Below are positions 43,748-46,920 of a DNA stretch of 46,920 bases, piece by piece (within the stretch, counting starts at the first letter, position 1; each line of letters starts with the position of its first letter). The notes under the pieces were generated by a model. The model made no database searches and was not told the DNA's origin. It was given only the letters and a program-made list of their open reading frames with translations. Position numbers and translations under genes: made by a program. The stretch comes from Firmicutes bacterium HGW-Firmicutes-14 (GTDB lineage Bacteria > Bacillota > Thermincolia > Thermincolales > UBA2595): NCBI GenBank assembly GCA_002840275.1, contig PHAB01000029.1, positions 1 to 46,920 of the forward strand. Direction: 5' to 3'.

Positions 43748-44941
43748 ATGTCAAAAATTGAAGTAAAAAACCTTTATAAGATTTTTGGAAAACAACCTGA
43801 TAAAGCAGTAGAACTGCTGCAAAAAGGGGAGTCCAAAGAAAATATCCTTAATCAGACGGGGCAGGTTGTGGGCCTCAGGAATGTTTCCTTTTCCATTAAA
43901 GAAGGGGAAATTTTTGTTGTGATGGGCCTGTCAGGAAGCGGGAAATCGACTCTCATCAGGTGCCTGAACAGGCTCATCGAACCAACCAGGGGTGAAATTT
44001 TCATTGATGGTGAAAACGTAACTGATATGTCATACCACCAACTACTACGGTTCCGGAGAGAAAGACTGGGTATGGTTTTCCAAAGTTTTGCTCTCTTTCC
44101 GCACATGACCGTCCAGGAAAATGCAGAGTATGGATTAAAGGTCCAGGGAATTGCCAAAAAAGAGCGGGAACGAAAAGCTTGTGCGGCTTTGGAAACAGTA
44201 GGTTTGCAGGGGTGGGAAAAAAACAGTCCCCAGCAGCTGAGCGGAGGAATGCGCCAGAGGGTCGGCCTGGCCAGAGCCCTGGCCAATGACCCGGATATCC
44301 TGCTCATGGACGAGGCTTTCAGTGCCCTGGACCCGCTTATCAGACGGGAGATGCAGGACGAATTGATGGCCCTTCATGCCAAAGTCTGTAAGACGATAAT
44401 ATTTATTACCCATGACCTGGATGAGGCCCTGAAACTGGGAGACCGTATTGCTTTGATGAAGGATGGCGAGATAGTACAGACAGGGACACCGGAAGAGATT
44501 TTGACCTGCCCGGCTACTGAATATGTTGCCCGATTTGTGGAGGATGTTGATAAAACCAAGGTGCTCACAGCTTCCCAGGTTATGAAAAAACCGGAACCGG
44601 TAGTCTACCTTAAAGACGGGCCGAGGGTTGCCCTTCATAAAATGAAGGACCATGGCATATCCAGCATTTTTGTTCTTGATAAAAACCGGAGGCTGAAGGG
44701 CTTGATGATGGCTGATAAGGCGGCAGAAGCAGTCCGAAAAGGGATTACAGCTATTGAAGAATGTTTAGAACCTGATTTTGGCAGGGTGGATCCTAACACT
44801 CCTGTTAAGGATTTGTTCCCGCTGATGGCTCGGGTTCAGGGGCCGGTAGCCGTTGTTTCGGAAGAGGACCGGTTATTGGGAATAATAGTCCGTGGGTCTG
44901 TGCTTGCGGGTCTGGCAGGAGGCGAGAACGAAAATGACTAA
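43748..44941 (+). CDS. opuAA: Betaine/proline ABC transporter ATP-binding protein with CBS domains
   Basis: A 397-residue ATPase of the OpuAA/ProV type. It has an N-terminal family-specific extension, then Walker A GLSGSGKST, the Q-loop, signature LSGGMRQRVG, Walker B ILLMDEAFSALDP and the switch His in ITHDLDEA. The C-terminal 110 residues are paired CBS modules, which sense ionic strength in OpuA homologues. ATG 43748 has AGGGTGA six bases upstream; the GTG at 43739 lies inside that SD. It overlaps the permease gene by 8 bases. Confidence 0.93.
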   Translation: MSKIEVKNLYKIFGKQPDKAVELLQKGESKENILNQTGQVVGLRNVSFSIKEGEIFVVMGLSGSGKSTLIRCLNRLIEPTRGEIFIDGENVTDMSYHQLLRFRRERLGMVFQSFALFPHMTVQENAEYGLKVQGIAKKERERKACAALETVGLQGWEKNSPQQLSGGMRQRVGLARALANDPDILLMDEAFSALDPLIRREMQDELMALHAKVCKTIIFITHDLDEALKLGDRIALMKDGEIVQTGTPEEILTCPATEYVARFVEDVDKTKVLTASQVMKKPEPVVYLKDGPRVALHKMKDHGISSIFVLDKNRRLKGLMMADKAAEAVRKGITAIEECLEPDFGRVDPNTPVKDLFPLMARVQGPVAVVSEEDRLLGIIVRGSVLAGLAGGENEND

Positions 44942-45779
44942 TTTCAGAATTCCTCTGGGGGAAACGGTTAATAATTTTTTTGATGAGATGATTATCCGGT
45001 ACAGCTCTGTTTTTGATTCTATCAGTGATGTTCTCCGGACAATGCTGAAGGGTTCAGAAGAATTTCTCCTGATGTGGCCCCCCTGGTTTTTAATTACAGT
45101 CTTTAGTCTGTTGGTGTTTCTTTTAATAGAGAAAAAACTGGGGCTTTTTACAGTTATCAGCTTAATTTTCATGTATGGACTGGATTTATGGCCAGAGACA
45201 GTCAGCACCTTGGCTCTAATCCTGGCGGGAACCTTCTGGTCCCTGGCAATCGGTGTACCTACGGGGATTTTGGCATCCCAATATGACACCTTTGAAAAAA
45301 TACTTCGTCCTATCCTGGACTTTATGCAGACTCTTCCTTCCTTTGTATATCTTATTCCTGCGGTAATTTTCTTTGGCCTGGGCAAGGTGTCAGGTCTCGT
45401 AGCTACCCTGATTTTTGCCATGCCTCCGGCAATACGATTGACAAACCTGGGCATACGCCAGGTGCCGGCAGACATGATGGAAGCAGCTAAAGCTTTTGGA
45501 TCCACCCGATGGCAGATCCTGACGGGAATCCAGCTGCCGCTGGCTCTTCCCACCATCATGGCTGGGGTTAACCAGTGTATAATGATGGCTCTTTCCATGT
45601 CGGTTATCGCGGCCATGATCGGAGCCGGCGGCCTTGGCCGAGTGGTCCTAATGGCTATGGAAACCGTTAATATTGGAAAAGGAGTGGAAGGCGGGATAGG
45701 GATTGTCCTGCTGGCAATTCTGCTGGACCGGGTAACGGAAAATATCAGCAAACGGTTCGGGGCCGCTGAAGAGAAATAA
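44934..45779 (+). CDS. opuAB: Betaine/proline ABC transporter permease
   Basis: A 281-residue integral membrane permease of the OpuAB/ProW type with about six to seven spans. The EAA-like coupling loop appears as MMEAAKAFGSTRWQIL, and FMQTLPSFVYLIPA is characteristic. The ATG at 44934 overlaps the ATPase stop region and has AGGAGG eleven bases before it. With the upstream genes it forms a complete osmolyte importer for compatible solutes. Confidence 0.93.
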   Translation: MTNFRIPLGETVNNFFDEMIIRYSSVFDSISDVLRTMLKGSEEFLLMWPPWFLITVFSLLVFLLIEKKLGLFTVISLIFMYGLDLWPETVSTLALILAGTFWSLAIGVPTGILASQYDTFEKILRPILDFMQTLPSFVYLIPAVIFFGLGKVSGLVATLIFAMPPAIRLTNLGIRQVPADMMEAAKAFGSTRWQILTGIQLPLALPTIMAGVNQCIMMALSMSVIAAMIGAGGLGRVVLMAMETVNIGKGVEGGIGIVLLAILLDRVTENISKRFGAAEEK

Positions 45780-45799
45780 TACTTGGAGAAAAATACAAC

Positions 45800-45832
45800 A
45801 AAGCCACAAGTGCAAATGCTTGTGGCTTTTAT
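45800..45832 (+). terminator. Intrinsic terminator of the transporter operon
   Basis: AAAGCCACAAG pairs with CTTGTGGCTTT (45819-45829) around TGCAAATG, followed by T and ATAT. The group II intron starts four bases later. Confidence 0.85.
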
Positions 45833-46239
45833 ATAGTGCGCCCGGCATGTGCGCAGTCTAACGGGTGAAAGTCCCGAGTGCGGGTTGATAGTGCCAAGCA
45901 CATAGCCAAAGGCAAGGGTGTCCATCGCGAGGTGGAATCTGAAGGAAACCGGAGGCAAACTTCTGGCCTGACGAACAGAAATCACATCAGGCATATGTAG
46001 GCTGGGTAAGGTTGCTATACAAACCAAAGCCCTAAACTATCCGGAAGCCTACGGTGTAAATGTGGCAGGTAGATGGAAGGAAAGATTGCGCTCTTACCCG
46101 GGGAGGTCTCACGGACGTGCGGAAACATAACGTATGAAGCGCGGTTGAAACAAGATTTATCGTGAGAAGTCAGCAGAAGCCATAGTACGCAGGTGTCGCG
46201 ACACCTGCGGAAGGGCTGAACCAGAGGAGGTGAAGGTCA

Positions 46240-46836
46240 ATGAAAGTCACTGAAAGTGGCGAAATGAAACACAGACAACTTCATCTTGAAGACTATCTGC
46301 AAAGGGTATCTGCGGAACAGAGAGAGTATGCAGAAGTGTGCGAGCCACCCAAGATGGCTGAAACCGACATCACCAACACAACCGAGCAGGCGGAAGGACT
46401 GCTGGAGCAAATTCTAACCCGAGACAATCTGAACCGGGCATACAAGCAGGTGAAGAGAAACAAAGGTGCAGGTGGAATTGACGGAATGCAGGTGGATGAA
46501 CTTCTACCCTACCTGAAAGAAAACCAGAAGGAGCTAATACAGTCCCTCCGGGACGGAAAATACCGTCCGAAGCCCGTTCGAAGGGTAGAAATACCCAAAG
46601 AAAACGGGAAAACCAGAAAACTAGGGATACCAACTGTTGTCGACAGGCTCATCCAACAGGCGATAAGCCAAATCCTGACGCCAATCTTTGAAAAGCAGTT
46701 CTCGGACAATAGCTTCGGGTTCCGTCCAAAACGAAGTACTCACGACGCTCTGAGGAAATGTCAGACCAATATCACAGAAGGCTACAAGTATGTAGTCGAT
46801 ATGGATTTGGAGAAGTACTTCGGTGCGCCAGGCTAA
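46240..46836 (+). CDS. ltrA: Group II intron reverse transcriptase/maturase, interrupted by a second intron
   Basis: The N-terminal RT part is intact. NRAYKQVKRNKGAGGIDG, LRDGKYRPKPVRRVEIPK, RKLGIPTVVDRLIQQAI, FSDNSFGFRPKRSTHDAL and YVVDMDLEKYF are RT0-RT3 motifs of LtrA-like proteins and close to class IIC enzymes. The catalytic YADD, the maturase X domain and any endonuclease are absent because, just after Phe of EKYF (46821), the sequence changes into another intron 5' end. Only four foreign codons and a TAA remain in frame. Splicing of the inner intron would restore the frame. SD GAGGAGG precedes the ATG by nine bases. Confidence 0.88.
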   Translation: MKVTESGEMKHRQLHLEDYLQRVSAEQREYAEVCEPPKMAETDITNTTEQAEGLLEQILTRDNLNRAYKQVKRNKGAGGIDGMQVDELLPYLKENQKELIQSLRDGKYRPKPVRRVEIPKENGKTRKLGIPTVVDRLIQQAISQILTPIFEKQFSDNSFGFRPKRSTHDALRKCQTNITEGYKYVVDMDLEKYFGAPG

Positions 46837-46920
46837 GCCGGGTGCTTTCAGCAGGTGAAATTCCTGTTCGGGAAAAGGGAACGAGCCGCCCTACCCGAAA
46901 TCGAGTCTTGAACACGTGAA
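46823..46920 (+). mobile_element. Second group II intron, 5' end only, nested in the RT gene
   Basis: GTGCGCCAGGC at 46823 fits a group II 5' splice site and domain I start. AGCAGGTGAAATTCCTGTTC follows in the position of the usual GGTGAAA-containing stem. It begins after G46822, the first base of the Asp codon expected after EKYF in related RTs. It differs in sequence from the host intron, so it is of another lineage, and it runs off the window. Confidence 0.8.

Larger units (their letters stand above)
45836..46920 (+). mobile_element. Group II intron, class IIC-like (5' part; continues past the window)
   Basis: The 5' end GTGCGCCCGGCATG at 45836 and the later ACGGGTGAAAGTCCCGAG (about 45860-45879) are standard domain I features. 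It lies directly after an intrinsic terminator hairpin, the known target preference of class IIC introns. The encoded reverse transcriptase resembles class IIC enzymes such as GsI-IIC. No tandem exon or 3' end is visible. Confidence 0.9.

Overview
The window is a Gram-positive, endospore-forming Firmicutes chromosome segment, probably of the Peptococcaceae/Desulfotomaculum-Pelotomaculum type (inference). The backbone follows the Bacillus subtilis order rimP-nusA-ylxR-ylxQ-infB-rbfA-nrnA-truB-ribF-rpsO-pnp-ylxY-mlpA-dut-ymxH-(dapB)-dpaA-dpaB-asd-dapG-dapA-rnj-tepA-ylzJ-spoIIIE. Dipicolinate synthase (dpaA/dpaB), SpoIIIE, a SleB-type hydrolase and a DacF-type carboxypeptidase indicate sporulation. 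Strong Shine-Dalgarno (SD) sites and many GTG/TTG starts fit this group.

Layout. 1-10.2 kb: transcription, translation and RNA-processing genes, nearly all on +, with a small pair of hypothetical genes between ribF and rpsO. NusA and IF2 both carry large in-frame tandem-repeat linkers, one very acidic, one basic and proline-rich. 10.3-19.8 kb: pnp and nfo, a block of envelope/spore-wall genes (SleB-like, GH18, degenerate polysaccharide deacetylase, DacF), then M16 peptidase and dUTPase. 19.9-26.5 kb: ymxH and the DAP/dipicolinate pathway (dapB, dpaAB, asd, dapG, dapA), which takes aspartate to dihydrodipicolinate and dipicolinic acid. 26.8-33.4 kb: RNase J, TepA, YlzJ, UppP and SpoIIIE. 33.4-41.1 kb: a BMP-type lipoprotein with a long Gly/Ser/Thr/Asn tail, then two paralogous polytopic membrane proteins, a UPF0104 flippase-like protein, a polyprenyl-phosphate-mannose-synthase-like GT2 and a GT87-like membrane mannosyltransferase. 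Together these look like an uncharacterised lipid-linked glycosylation locus. 41-42.1 kb: a YkvI-like permease on -, converging on and overlapping that operon. 42.4-45.8 kb: a c-di-AMP (ydaO) riboswitch, a terminator and a glycine-betaine/proline ABC transporter (binding protein, ATPase, permease). 45.8-46.9 kb: a class IIC-like group II intron inserted directly after the transporter's terminator. Its reverse-transcriptase ORF is itself interrupted by the 5' end of a second group II intron (a twintron), which runs off the window.

The least explained signal is a family of three structured intergenic elements (about 20300-20424, 30818-31010, 34868-34988). They share an outer stem, a conserved internal segment and a variable apical hairpin. 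The third copy differs in sequence but keeps the pairing. They lie beside ymxH/dapB, uppP/spoIIIE and the lipoprotein/glycosylation locus. No tRNA, rRNA or CRISPR array was seen.
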